Shown here in pieces: positions 8,515 through 15,539 of a stretch of DNA of 64,000 bases. The translations under genes were made by a program, and so were the position numbers. Each line of letters begins with the position of its first letter. Position 1 is the stretch's first letter. The DNA lies in NCBI GenBank assembly GCA_041166085.1, contig JBEEFP010000050.1:1-64000 (forward strand). Reading direction: 5' to 3'. Under the pieces are notes generated by a model. That model made no database searches. It saw only the letters and a list, made by a program, of their open reading frames with translations, and had not been told where the DNA came from. Source of the stretch: JBEEFP01 sp041166085. GTDB lineage: Bacteria; Actinomycetota; Acidimicrobiia; Acidimicrobiales; JAFATL01.

Positions 8515-9057
8515 TCACTCGGACCCGGCGAAGGCCTCCTCGGCCCGCTTGAACTCGCGCTGGACCTCCTCGAGGTCCCACGGTTGCTCGGCGAAGGTCT
8601 CCGCGTCCCACTGACTGCGCGCGGTGCCGATGAAGTCACCGCCGTAGACGTGGATGGCGCCGGTGTAGGCGCGGGCCGGGTTGAGCACCGAGTGGATCGT
8701 GTCGTCGCCCAGCAGCAGCACGTCGCCCTCGCTCAGCTGCTTGCCCCCCGATTCGACGATGCCCGTGTCGGCCCGGCGGTAGAAGGCATTGTCCTCCCGC
8801 CCGCCGTAGATGGCGATGGCGGCCCACATGCGATGGTCGTGTGGGAACAGCGACATCAGCGGCGGCCACACCACGTTGAGCACGGTGAGCTCGGCGCTGT
8901 TGTAGAGCACGTTGAGCCCGCTGGTCTGTCGTTGGAGGCTGTCGGCCACCTTGCCGTCGGCCACCGCACGACGCAGGACGTCGCGGATCGCCCCGCGGGA
9001 GTCCGTCTCGGCGATGGCCTCGATGCACGCCGGCACGAGCAGGTCGGGATCCACCAT
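8515..9057 (-). CDS. Cupin-fold metal-dependent enzyme, cysteine dioxygenase-like
   Basis: The 180-residue protein has the double-stranded beta-helix pattern of the cysteine dioxygenase-like superfamily. The metal motif reads LFPHDHRMWAAIAIYGG, and the second histidine site is in DDTIHSVLNP. Members oxidise small thiols or amino acids at mononuclear iron; the substrate here is uncertain. The start is the ATG at 9057, and translation upstream of it loses family character. CAGACT ends 7 bases before the ATG and may be a weak -10. The gene is convergent with the VWA lipoprotein gene. Confidence 0.8.
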   Translation of the reverse strand: MVDPDLLVPACIEAIAETDSRGAIRDVLRRAVADGKVADSLQRQTSGLNVLYNSAELTVLNVVWPPLMSLFPHDHRMWAAIAIYGGREDNAFYRRADTGIVESGGKQLSEGDVLLLGDDTIHSVLNPARAYTGAIHVYGGDFIGTARSQWDAETFAEQPWDLEEVQREFKRAEEAFAGSE

Positions 9058-9197
9058 GGGGCCAGTCTGCCAGCCGGGTGCCTCGCGCCAAGGCCGGCGG
9101 AGGCCTGATCGCCCGTCGCTGGTCGCCACCGGCACCGATCCACGCCATTTCGTGGTGCAGATGCCCTGTCTGTGGCTTTCTATGGGTGGTGGAGGAG

Positions 9198-9668
9198 ATG
9201 CCATCGACCGATCTACCGGCTGAGGAGGCGTTCGTCGCGTTCTTCGCAGGTGCGGAGCCGACGCTGCGCCGCGCCCTCATCGCGGCCTACGGACCGACCG
9301 GACGCGAGGCAGCGGCCGATGCGCTTGCGTACGGGTGGGAGCACTGGGAGCGGGTCGGTTCCATGCACGATCCGATCGGCTACCTCTACCGCGTGGGGCA
9401 GAGCCGGATGCGGTGGTATCGCCGGCGCCCACGAGCGGTCGCGCCACCGGACCCTGCCCCTGAGCCGCACTTGGACCCCGGCCTGGACACGGCCTTGGCC
9501 AAACTGACCCGCCCGCAGCGCGTCGCGGTGGTGCTGTGTCACGGCTTTGGCCTGACCCATCGCGAGGTGGCAGCGCTATTGGGCGTCGCGCCCTCGACAG
9601 TGCAGAACCACGTCGAGCGAGGAATCGCCAAGCTTCGCTCCCGACTGGAGGTCTCCGAGGATGCCTGA
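9198..9668 (+). CDS. ECF-like sigma-70 family RNA polymerase sigma factor
   Basis: The product is about 156 residues. Residues 5-75 form a reduced sigma region 2. After a Pro-rich linker (VAPPDPAPEPHLDPG), residues 95-150 form sigma region 4 with the helix-turn-helix LTHREVAALLGVAPSTVQNH. It should direct RNA polymerase to a small regulon. It overlaps the next gene, a membrane protein, by 8 bases, an arrangement typical of a sigma factor and its membrane partner. The start is uncertain: the ATG at 9198 has GGAGGAG immediately before it with no spacing, and in-frame GTGs at 9186 and 9189 are alternatives. Confidence 0.83.
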   Translation: MPSTDLPAEEAFVAFFAGAEPTLRRALIAAYGPTGREAAADALAYGWEHWERVGSMHDPIGYLYRVGQSRMRWYRRRPRAVAPPDPAPEPHLDPGLDTALAKLTRPQRVAVVLCHGFGLTHREVAALLGVAPSTVQNHVERGIAKLRSRLEVSEDA

Positions 9669-10863
9669 CCCCGAGCTGGCGACGCGCCTGCGCGACCACA
9701 TCGGAGGCGCCGTCCCGCCCATCACCATCGCTGAGCTGTTGGGGCGGCGGCGACCTGACCGGCACCGCCGAACCACCGGCCTCCTCGCCGCGGGTGCCGT
9801 CATCGTCGTCGTCGTGGTGGCGCTCGTGGCGGCCGCCGCCGTGTGGTCCGACGACGCGGGCCGACGTGTAACGCTCGCGCCCCTCAGCACGTCGGCCCGG
9901 GCCTTCCGGTCCGGTCCGGTCGGCGTCGAGCTGGTGTGGGCCGACGGTGACACCCTCATGGCCGGCGATCCCAAGACGGGTGCGGCGCGGCCGATAGACG
10001 CCCCCGCGGCCTGGTGCGGCACATGCCAGCTCGTGCGCGTCGGACCCTCGCTGTTCTACGGGGGCACCGGCGCCACATGGCGGCTCGATCCACCGTCCTA
10101 CGTGGCACAGCAGGTCGAGACCGCGCAGAAGGTCTTTCCCGCGGCACGGGCCAACGCCGTTTATGTGGCTGATGCATCGGGGGCGTCACCGAACGGAAAC
10201 CACGTCCGTCTCGTGACGGTGGACGGTGCCCCGCTGGGCGGCCCGTGGGACCTCCCGACCGGCTACTCGCTCACCGACCCGCCCCGAGCGCTTGCCACGG
10301 GCATCGTCGTCGCGTCCCCAGCGAACAGCTTCCCTCAGCGTTTCGCAACCTGGGATCCCGGCACCGGTCGCGTTGGTCGCGCCATCGGGACCGGCGGGCG
10401 GGTGATCGACACGTTCAGCAGCGCGGGGCGTTCGCTCGTCGCCTGGACCCGCGAGCCGTGCCAGGAGTCGTGTGATCTCGTGATCACCGATGTGGCCAAG
10501 GAACATGACGTGGCCGTGCGCCGCCCTGCCACCGACCGCGGCTTCATCGGCGGCGGCGGCTTCTCGCCAGACGGGTCCACCCTGGCCGCGTTCTCTGTTC
10601 TCGACGCGGGCAACGTCGGTGGCGACGCCGGGGGCCGTCGCATGCGGCTGGCACTCGTCGATGCGCGCTCCGGACGCGTCACCCTCGTCGCGGGCGCGCC
10701 CGCCGAGTTCGGTGAGGACTACGGCTTCGCCACCTGGTCCCCCGACGGCCGCTGGGTCTTCTTCGGCGGCTTGCACGAGGTCTACGCCCACCGGGTCGGC
10801 ACCGCCGACGCCGTGCGGGTCATGCTGCCGCCGACGTACTCCATGACCGCGGTGCGCCGATGA
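9661..10863 (+). CDS. Membrane-anchored beta-propeller protein, sigma-factor partner
   Basis: The product is 400 residues. The first 36 residues are cytoplasmic, followed by a single transmembrane helix at about 37-60 with a run of valines and alanines. The exterior domain has repeated Trp/Asp/Gly blades typical of a TolB- or WD40-like propeller, for example FATWSPDGRWVFFGG. The gene overlaps the sigma-factor gene by 8 bases. By position it is a candidate anti-sigma or signal-sensing partner, with its short N-terminus as the contact surface. The zinc-binding HxxxCxxC motif of ZAS anti-sigma factors is absent, so the role is inferred from context only. Confidence 0.75.
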   Translation: MPDPELATRLRDHIGGAVPPITIAELLGRRRPDRHRRTTGLLAAGAVIVVVVVALVAAAAVWSDDAGRRVTLAPLSTSARAFRSGPVGVELVWADGDTLMAGDPKTGAARPIDAPAAWCGTCQLVRVGPSLFYGGTGATWRLDPPSYVAQQVETAQKVFPAARANAVYVADASGASPNGNHVRLVTVDGAPLGGPWDLPTGYSLTDPPRALATGIVVASPANSFPQRFATWDPGTGRVGRAIGTGGRVIDTFSSAGRSLVAWTREPCQESCDLVITDVAKEHDVAVRRPATDRGFIGGGGFSPDGSTLAAFSVLDAGNVGGDAGGRRMRLALVDARSGRVTLVAGAPAEFGEDYGFATWSPDGRWVFFGGLHEVYAHRVGTADAVRVMLPPTYSMTAVRR

Positions 10864-10888
10864 ACCTCAACGTTGCGGTCCACGGTGA

Positions 10889-10922
10889 CACCCCGCCGTC
10901 TCGAGGCGACGTCTATGGGGTG
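10889..10922. terminator. Possible bidirectional terminator hairpin
   Basis: CACCCC (10889-10894) pairs with GGGGTG (10917-10922), and the inner CGTC pairs with GACG around a 7-base loop. It lies between convergent genes and overlaps the end of the minus-strand gene. No T-tract follows on either side, so termination is only a suggestion. Confidence 0.25.
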
Positions 10923-11467
10923 CGGCCGATGAACGCGAGCAGCTTGGTCTGGACGTCGGCGTCATCGGGGACGTCCACGCGCGGACCGTACTGGCCGCTC
11001 TGACGCAGCACCTCGTCCATCGGCAGCATGCCTTCGAGCATCGCGGCGCACTTGTCCGGGTCCAGCGTCTCGTCCTGGCCGGTGGCTCGGGCGAGATCCC
11101 ACCGGTGCATGAACACGTCGCTGGTGTAGATCATGTCGATCGCTTGCCCGAGCGGCATGCGGCCGATGTGCGGGAGATCGTGTTCGCGGTCGGCTGTAGC
11201 GGTGTCGTCGAGCAGTGCCTGCACCGCGTCGGTCTGGGTGCGCCACGCACCGACGGGGTCGTCGTCCGCCGACGGACCCGCCGGCAGCGTGATCCCCACC
11301 GCGCCCTGCAGGAAGGCCGGGAGCCACTCGACGAGGTGGCGGACGACGTCGCGGGCGACCCAGCCTTCCACCGGTGCAGGCTTGTCCCACGCCTCGGGAG
11401 CGGTTCCCTCGACGGTTGTTGTGAACGCGTCGGCGATGCGCCGATGCTCGTCGGCGGGGCCGCTCAT
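10913..11467 (-). CDS. DinB-like / maleylpyruvate isomerase family protein
   Basis: The 184-residue protein belongs to the mycothiol-dependent maleylpyruvate isomerase N-terminal (DinB-like) family, TIGR03086-like. It shows the signature PVEGWVARDVVRHLVEW and the metal-ligand segment FMHRWDLARATG, two of the usual three histidine positions of the four-helix metal site. Such proteins often use mycothiol as cofactor, but most members have no assigned substrate. It is the third gene of an ArsR-SRPBCC-DinB operon and overlaps the SRPBCC stop by 4 bases (ATGA). That makes it a likely target of the ArsR-type repressor. Confidence 0.82.
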   Translation of the reverse strand: MSGPADEHRRIADAFTTTVEGTAPEAWDKPAPVEGWVARDVVRHLVEWLPAFLQGAVGITLPAGPSADDDPVGAWRTQTDAVQALLDDTATADREHDLPHIGRMPLGQAIDMIYTSDVFMHRWDLARATGQDETLDPDKCAAMLEGMLPMDEVLRQSGQYGPRVDVPDDADVQTKLLAFIGRTP

Positions 11468-11952
11468 CGGAGCTCGGCGATGAGCGCGTCGAGCTTGGCG
11501 TAGCCCTGGTCGACGCCGGTCTCCATGCCGCTGGCCAGCCATTGATCGCGACCCTCGAAGCTGTCCACCAGCGATTGCGCGTGCAGTCGGGTGCGACCGC
11601 CGCCGAGGTCCTCGAACCACAGCGTCTCGAGGGCGACGCCATCGGGCTGACCGTCGAAGGTGAAGGTCTGGACGATGCGGTCCTCGCCGACCTCGTGGAA
11701 GCAACCGTGGAAGCCGTACTCCTCGCCGTCGCGCCCGGCGACGTAGCGCCAGCGGCCACCGGTGGTGGCGTCCCATTCGACGATCTTGGTTTCCATCCCG
11801 TCCGGACCAACCCAGCGCGTGAACAGCTCGGGATCGGTGTGGGCCCGCATCAGCTGCGCAGGTGTGGCGTCGAAGTCACGGGTCATCCGGATGATCGGCA
11901 GGCTGGGGTCGGCCTCGATCGAGACCTCGTGGCGCTGGTTGGTGGCGTTCAT
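11464..11952 (-). CDS. SRPBCC / AHSA1-type protein
   Basis: The 162-residue protein has the START-like SRPBCC fold of the AHSA1 family. Motifs include MTRDFDATPAQLMRAHTDPE and FTRWVGPDGMETKIVEWD, with YGFHGCFHEVGEDRIVQTFT further on. The fold encloses a hydrophobic ligand cavity; substrates of these small bacterial members are mostly unknown. Pairing with an ArsR-family regulator is very common. It overlaps arsR upstream and the DinB-like gene downstream by 4 bases each, so the three are co-translated. Confidence 0.88.
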   Translation of the reverse strand: MNATNQRHEVSIEADPSLPIIRMTRDFDATPAQLMRAHTDPELFTRWVGPDGMETKIVEWDATTGGRWRYVAGRDGEEYGFHGCFHEVGEDRIVQTFTFDGQPDGVALETLWFEDLGGGRTRLHAQSLVDSFEGRDQWLASGMETGVDQGYAKLDALIAELR

Positions 11953-12320
11953 GACGCTGCTCCTTGCTGTCGGTGCCGCTGGTGTGTGGGTTGTTCCTCG
12001 CCGCGCATCTCGGCCAGGACGGCGTCGAGGCGGTCGTAGCGCTCCTGGGCCTGTTGGCGGTACCGCTCGATCCATCTCGTCATCAGGTCGAAGACCTCCG
12101 CTTCGAGATGGCACGGCCGCCGCTGGGCGTCCCTGCTCTGGCTCACCAGGCCGGCGTCGGTCAGCACCTTGATGTGCTTCGACACCGCCTGGACCGAGAC
12201 GTCGTAGGGATCGGCCAGCTCCCCGACGGTGGCGTCGCCCACGGCGAGCCGGGCCACCATGTCGCGCCTCGTCGGATCGGCGAGAGCGGCGAAGACTCGG
12301 GACAGCCGGTCGTCGACCAC
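11949..12320 (-). CDS. ArsR-family transcriptional repressor
   Basis: The 123-residue winged-helix protein carries DPTRRDMVARLAVGDATVGE followed by the recognition helix VSVQAVSKHIKVLTDAGLV. No metal-binding ELCVCDL-type cysteine motif is present, so it belongs to the non-metal branch that usually controls a linked AHSA1 gene. The start is a GTG at 12320 with a strong AAGGAGG ribosome site 6-7 bases upstream. It heads the operon and almost certainly represses itself through the two operators in its promoter. Confidence 0.9.
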   Translation of the reverse strand: MVDDRLSRVFAALADPTRRDMVARLAVGDATVGELADPYDVSVQAVSKHIKVLTDAGLVSQSRDAQRRPCHLEAEVFDLMTRWIERYRQQAQERYDRLDAVLAEMRGEEQPTHQRHRQQGAAS

Positions 12321-12335
12321 GGACGACCTCCTTAT

Positions 12336-12351
12336 TCAACTGATTGGTTGA
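12336..12351. promoter_or_regulatory. ArsR operator O1 (imperfect)
   Basis: TCAACTGATTGGTTGA has TCAAC/GTTGA outer arms and matches the perfect site at 12381-12396 at 14 of 16 positions. It lies just downstream of the predicted transcription start of the arsR operon. Confidence 0.6.
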
Positions 12352-12355
12352 GTAC

Positions 12356-12384
12356 AACCTACGCAGCCGTTCCACCGTTGTCAA
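12356..12384 (-). promoter_or_regulatory. Promoter of the arsR operon
   Basis: On the minus strand a consensus TTGACA (-35, 12379-12384) and TAGGTT (-10, 12356-12361) are separated by exactly 17 bases. It is the best-matching vegetative promoter in the window. Operator O2 overlaps the -35 and O1 follows the start site. Confidence 0.75.
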
Positions 12385-12396
12385 CCATTTGGTTGA
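12381..12396. promoter_or_regulatory. ArsR operator O2 (perfect palindrome)
   Basis: TCAACCA-TT-TGGTTGA is a perfect 7-base inverted repeat. It overlaps the -35 box of the arsR operon, and its centre lies 45 bases from that of O1. Confidence 0.65.
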
Positions 12397-12423
12397 AGAG
12401 CGCGGGCCATCACCGGCTCGGGC

Positions 12424-12453
12424 ATGACCGTCAGCCAGCGTTTAGGGACGGTG
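12424..12453 (+). repeat. Degenerate repeat, copy 1
   Basis: This 30-base segment is identical to 13481-13510 at 23 positions in the same orientation. The two copies flank the hydrolase gene. The origin is unknown. Confidence 0.35.
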
Positions 12454-12494
12454 CTCTGCCGCGGGTCCGAGCGGTTAGCGGATCGCCCGGACGA

Positions 12495-12537
12495 TTGGGT
12501 GGAGTTATCCACGCCTGGTGTGGCTAAGTCCACCCAA
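12495..12537. repeat. 43-bp near-perfect dyad
   Basis: Two 21-base arms (12495-12515 and 12517-12537) are reverse complements at 18 of 21 positions around a single central base. The outer nine bases, TTGGGTGGA and TCCACCCAA, match perfectly. No T-tract follows it, so it does not look like a terminator. It may be a large operator, a foldback element or the end of a lost mobile element. Confidence 0.6.
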
Positions 12538-12683
12538 ACTGCGAAGTGCTCGGTAGTGCCGGCTCTGCACTCGTTGTCGCCAGAGCGAACCGCTTGGTAT
12601 CGCTCGGAGCCGGCGTTACGGGACGCTCCCAGTCCGCCGTCGGAAAGGCGTCGCGCGGACGGCCGATGAGTCTGCAAGGCCTC

Positions 12684-12689
12684 TAGCGT
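12684..12689 (+). promoter_or_regulatory. -10 box TAGCGT of the hydrolase gene
   Basis: TAGCGT is followed by 9 bases and the ATG at 12699, consistent with a leaderless or nearly leaderless transcript. Confidence 0.5.
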
Positions 12690-12698
12690 CGGAACGGT

Positions 12699-13448
12699 AT
12701 GTCCCACGAGGAGATCGACGGTGTCCCCATCTGGTACGAGGAGCACGGCGACCCGGCGGGTCGGCCGCTCGTCGCCCTGCACGGCGGCATCCTCACCTTC
12801 CAGCGCAGCTTCGGCGACGTCCTCCCCTGGCTCACCGAGGGCCGACGGGTGATCGGCGTCGAGCTCCAGGGCCACGGCCACACGCCCGACACCGGCCGCT
12901 CCATGTCGATCGATCGATTCGCCGACGACGTCGCCGAGCTGATCGACCGAGTCGCCGATGGGGGGCCGGTCGACGTGTGGGGCTTCAGCCTCGGTGCCCT
13001 CACCGCGACGAGCCTCGGCGTCCGCCACCCGGGCAAGGTCCGCCGGCTCGTGCTCGCGGCCTCGAACATCCGCCCGGACGGGTACCACCCCGAGATCACG
13101 GCGCCTGAGCAGGATGACCCGCGCCTGCCAACCGAGGAGGAGTTCACCACGTGGAAGGCCGACTACGAGTCGGTGGCGCCGGACCCGGCGGACTTCTTCC
13201 CGTTCCTCGAGCGCATGCAGCCGGTCGTGCACGACTTCGCCGGCTGGACCGCCGACGAGATCCGTTCGATCACCGCACCCACGTTCCTCGTGGTCGGCGA
13301 TCGCGACTTCGTCCGCCTCGACCACGCCGCCGAGATGCTCGATCTTTTCCCTGACTGTCGGTTGGCCGTCCTTCCCGCCACGCGCCACACCGAGGTCATG
13401 CAGCGCACCGAAGAGCTCCGGGCACTCCTACGCCCGTTCCTTCCGTAG
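12699..13448 (+). CDS. Alpha/beta hydrolase
   Basis: The 249-residue protein has the alpha/beta hydrolase fold. An oxyanion HGG follows VALH, the nucleophile elbow is GFSLG (serine at about residue 97), the acid is in VVGDRDF and the catalytic histidine is in ATRHTEV. It hydrolyses an ester, amide or similar bond; the substrate is unknown. There is no Shine-Dalgarno site, and a TAGCGT box lies 9 bases before the ATG. The gene stands alone between non-coding segments, flanked by a degenerate 30-base repeat. Confidence 0.88.
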   Translation: MSHEEIDGVPIWYEEHGDPAGRPLVALHGGILTFQRSFGDVLPWLTEGRRVIGVELQGHGHTPDTGRSMSIDRFADDVAELIDRVADGGPVDVWGFSLGALTATSLGVRHPGKVRRLVLAASNIRPDGYHPEITAPEQDDPRLPTEEEFTTWKADYESVAPDPADFFPFLERMQPVVHDFAGWTADEIRSITAPTFLVVGDRDFVRLDHAAEMLDLFPDCRLAVLPATRHTEVMQRTEELRALLRPFLP

Positions 13449-13476
13449 CGACTAGCCGGACCTCCACCCGGTCGCT
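13447..13476 (+). terminator. Possible hairpin after the hydrolase gene
   Basis: AGCGAC (13447-13452) pairs with GTCGCT (13471-13476), and an inner CCGG/CCGG may extend the stem across a bulge. It begins at the stop codon of the hydrolase gene. There is no T-tract, so this is a weak candidate. Confidence 0.25.
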
Positions 13477-13480
13477 CGAG

Positions 13481-13510
13481 ATGACGTTCAGCCGGCGTTT
13501 CGGGGCAGTC
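13481..13510 (+). repeat. Degenerate repeat, copy 2
   Basis: This segment matches 12424-12453 at 23 of 30 bases and lies downstream of the hydrolase gene. The surrounding 13449-13620 has no gene. Confidence 0.35.
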
Positions 13511-13620
13511 GTTGGCGCGCTGGTATCGACGGTCATCGAGCCGCTACCTACGAAATTCCCGACGATCTTGATCCGAGACAGCTCTAGCCTCTCGAGTCCA
13601 CGACGGTCGGAGACCCACGC

Positions 13621-13986
13621 ATGTCAGCCCCAACCCGGATCGGATTGACCATCGACTGCTCCGACCCTGAGCAGCTCGCTTCCTTCTGGGAGCGCTTCCT
13701 CGGCTACGTCAGACGCCCGGGCCCATCGGGAGGCCCCTACGTCACGATTGACAGAGCCAGCGGTTCCGACGGACCGCCCCACCTGACATTCCAGAGAGTG
13801 CCGGAGCCAAAGATCTCCAAAGCGCGAACGCATCTTGACCTCTTCGTCGAAAACGCGCAGCCGATGGTCAAAGACATGATCGCCGCAGGTGCCTCGCCGG
13901 TGTCGATCACCGAGGCCGGTGAGTGGACGACACGCGTGCTTCAGGACCCGGCAGGCAATGAGTTCTGTGTGATCGGGCCCGATTGA
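13621..13986 (+). CDS. VOC (glyoxalase-like) protein
   Basis: The 121-residue protein has the vicinal oxygen chelate fold. It starts with RIGLTIDCSDPEQLASFWER, and the second half has ARTHLDLFVENAQPMVKDMI and VLQDPAGNEFCVIGPD. Potential metal ligands include His75 and the near-terminal Glu of the NEFC motif. Members act as glyoxalases, dioxygenases or drug-binding resistance proteins, and this sequence does not distinguish them. GGAG lies about 9 bases before the ATG. Confidence 0.85.
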   Translation: MSAPTRIGLTIDCSDPEQLASFWERFLGYVRRPGPSGGPYVTIDRASGSDGPPHLTFQRVPEPKISKARTHLDLFVENAQPMVKDMIAAGASPVSITEAGEWTTRVLQDPAGNEFCVIGPD

Positions 13987-14043
13987 CTCGTTGAGAAACC
14001 CGCGACTGACCCGGCGTTGGCGTTTGGTGCCCCGACATCGCGC

Positions 14044-14089
14044 TTCTGGTGCACTTGCACGCCTGGGAATGACCGTTCGTGCACCAGAA
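14044..14089. repeat. 11-bp inverted repeat
   Basis: TTCTGGTGCAC (14044-14054) and GTGCACCAGAA (14079-14089) are perfect inverted arms separated by 24 bases, in the 193-base gap between the VOC and CDF-like genes. They could form a hairpin or a pair of operator half-sites. No T-tract follows. Confidence 0.5.
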
Positions 14090-14179
14090 CGCGGTGGGCC
14101 CTGCACGCCGGAGGACGTCGCGAGAACGGTTGCCGTTCTCTAGTTGCTGATGCGTCTGGGACCTGTGTTCCATTGAGGG

Positions 14180-14764
14180 ATGGCAACAGACGTGGATGGC
14201 CGCGCCGCCCGACTGGAGTACGCGACCATCGGCTGGAACGCGGCTGAGGCCGTCGTCGCGCTGGTTGCCGGGACGGTCGCATCCTCTGTCGCGTTGGTGG
14301 GCTTCGGCCTCGATTCGGTCATCGAGGTGTCCGCCGCCTTCGTCGTCCTGTGGGAGCTGCGAGGGGCGCCAGAGCACCGCGAGCGCCAAGCCATGAGAGC
14401 CATCGGCGCATCCTTCTTCGCACTCGCCCTCTACGTCGCGGTGACCGCGCTTCGCGACCTGCTGACCGGAGCACACCCGGATACCTCTGCTGTAGGGATG
14501 GTCGTGACGGCGCTGTCGCTTCTGGTCATGCCCTGGCTCGCGCGTCGCAAGCACAAGGTGGGTCACGAACTGCACATGCCGACCCTGATCGCGGACTCGG
14601 CCCAGACCAGACTGTGCGCGTACCTGTCTGCCGCGACGCTGGCCGGACTTGCCTTGAACGCCATAGCGGGGTGGTGGTGGGCCGACCCACTCGCCGCAAT
14701 GGTGGTGGCTGGACTCGCGCTGAACGAAGGCCGCGAGGCGTGGAGCGGCGACCACCGCTGCTGA
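14180..14764 (+). CDS. Cation-efflux-like membrane protein
   Basis: The 194-residue protein has about five hydrophobic segments, roughly at residues 14-35, 40-58, 74-91, 103-120 and 150-185. It resembles the transmembrane part of cation diffusion facilitators, with GFGLDSVIEV and LIADSAQTRL at the positions of the usual metal-site helices. The cytoplasmic metal-binding C-terminal domain is absent and the canonical HxxxD site is altered (LDSVIE, ADSAQ). Metal export is therefore possible but not assured. The gene is convergent with the next one, with 19 bases between the ends. Confidence 0.75.
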   Translation: MATDVDGRAARLEYATIGWNAAEAVVALVAGTVASSVALVGFGLDSVIEVSAAFVVLWELRGAPEHRERQAMRAIGASFFALALYVAVTALRDLLTGAHPDTSAVGMVVTALSLLVMPWLARRKHKVGHELHMPTLIADSAQTRLCAYLSAATLAGLALNAIAGWWWADPLAAMVVAGLALNEGREAWSGDHRC

Positions 14765-14783
14765 TCGAAGCGCCGCCCTGGAG

Positions 14784-15467
14784 CTAGCGAACAGGCGCGT
14801 CGATGACGTCCTTCGCTGGCGTCGAGAACGGTCCCCACTCGAACGCGGGCAGGAAGGGTTCAGGGGCGACGGTCCACGTCAACGCGCAGAGCTGACTGCG
14901 GCTGCGTCTGCCGCTGAGTGCGCGGAACAGCTCGAACGGCGACCCTTCCACCGCGGCATCACCGGCGCCTTCGCTGGCCCACGCATCGCCTGACGTGGTG
15001 CGGACGCACAACGGCTCCAACCCTCGCTCCGCGACCTGGGAGGCGAACGTCGGTGCGAGCCAACGGAGTCCGATGCCAACCGCATCGCTGTCCTGGGCGC
15101 CCGACGCCGCGAGCGCGCCGCGCAGGTCGTGTTCGTGGGTGGTCACGTCGAAGACGGCCTGCTCACCGGGAGGACCGATGGCGTCGAGCATGGACTCGAA
15201 GGCGGGCGCCTTCTCGTTCCACTCCGCGACCACGTCTTCGAGCGAACGGTGCGCGCGCGCCTCGACCTGGAGCGCCGTCCACGGATCGGTGCCGACGCCG
15301 TCGAGCCGCCCGGCGAGCGCGTCGTCGACCACGCCGGCCATGTGGGCAACGACATCCTTCACTGTCCACTCGGGACACGCCGGCACCCGCCGCGCCGGGT
15401 CGGCACCAACGACCATCGCACTCACCCGTTCCCGTACGCCCGCATAGGCACTGCCGACCTCGCCCAT
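14784..15467 (-). CDS. DinB-like / maleylpyruvate isomerase family protein
   Basis: The 227-residue protein is a second member of the mycothiol-dependent isomerase-type family. It has the signature CPEWTVKDVVAHMAGV and the metal-ligand segment DVTTHEHDLRGALAASG, followed by a variable C-terminal domain. The ATG at 15467 has AAGGAG about 7 bases upstream. Its substrate is unknown. It shares a 72-base divergent promoter region with the coiled-coil gene. Confidence 0.82.
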   Translation of the reverse strand: MGEVGSAYAGVRERVSAMVVGADPARRVPACPEWTVKDVVAHMAGVVDDALAGRLDGVGTDPWTALQVEARAHRSLEDVVAEWNEKAPAFESMLDAIGPPGEQAVFDVTTHEHDLRGALAASGAQDSDAVGIGLRWLAPTFASQVAERGLEPLCVRTTSGDAWASEGAGDAAVEGSPFELFRALSGRRSRSQLCALTWTVAPEPFLPAFEWGPFSTPAKDVIDAPVR

Positions 15468-15525
15468 CGCCCGCTCCTTCCCGCCTGCCGGTGCTCGCCG
15501 GTGAGACGGTAACCGCGTCGGCGCA

Positions 15526-15531
15526 TAGCGT
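15526..15531 (+). promoter_or_regulatory. -10 box TAGCGT of the coiled-coil gene
   Basis: TAGCGT is followed by 8 bases and the ATG at 15540, fitting a leaderless transcript. Confidence 0.5.
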
Positions 15532-15539
15532 GATGGGCC

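Larger units (their letters stand above)
12397..12698. other. Non-coding stretch with a large dyad
   Basis: No convincing gene is present between the arsR promoter and the hydrolase. An 81-codon open frame (12424-12669) has no homology features or ribosome site. The stretch contains a 43-base near-perfect dyad at 12495-12537 and a segment at 12424-12453 that resembles 13481-13510. Confidence 0.6.

Noticed and set aside
9078..9197. Longer sigma-factor start at 9078
   Set aside because: The added residues do not resemble sigma region 2 and would overlap the promoter region of the divergent cupin gene.
12424..12669. 81-codon open frame in the arsR-hydrolase gap
   Set aside because: It has no ribosome site, no family features, and it runs through the 43-bp dyad. 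Chance frames of this length are common in GC-rich DNA.
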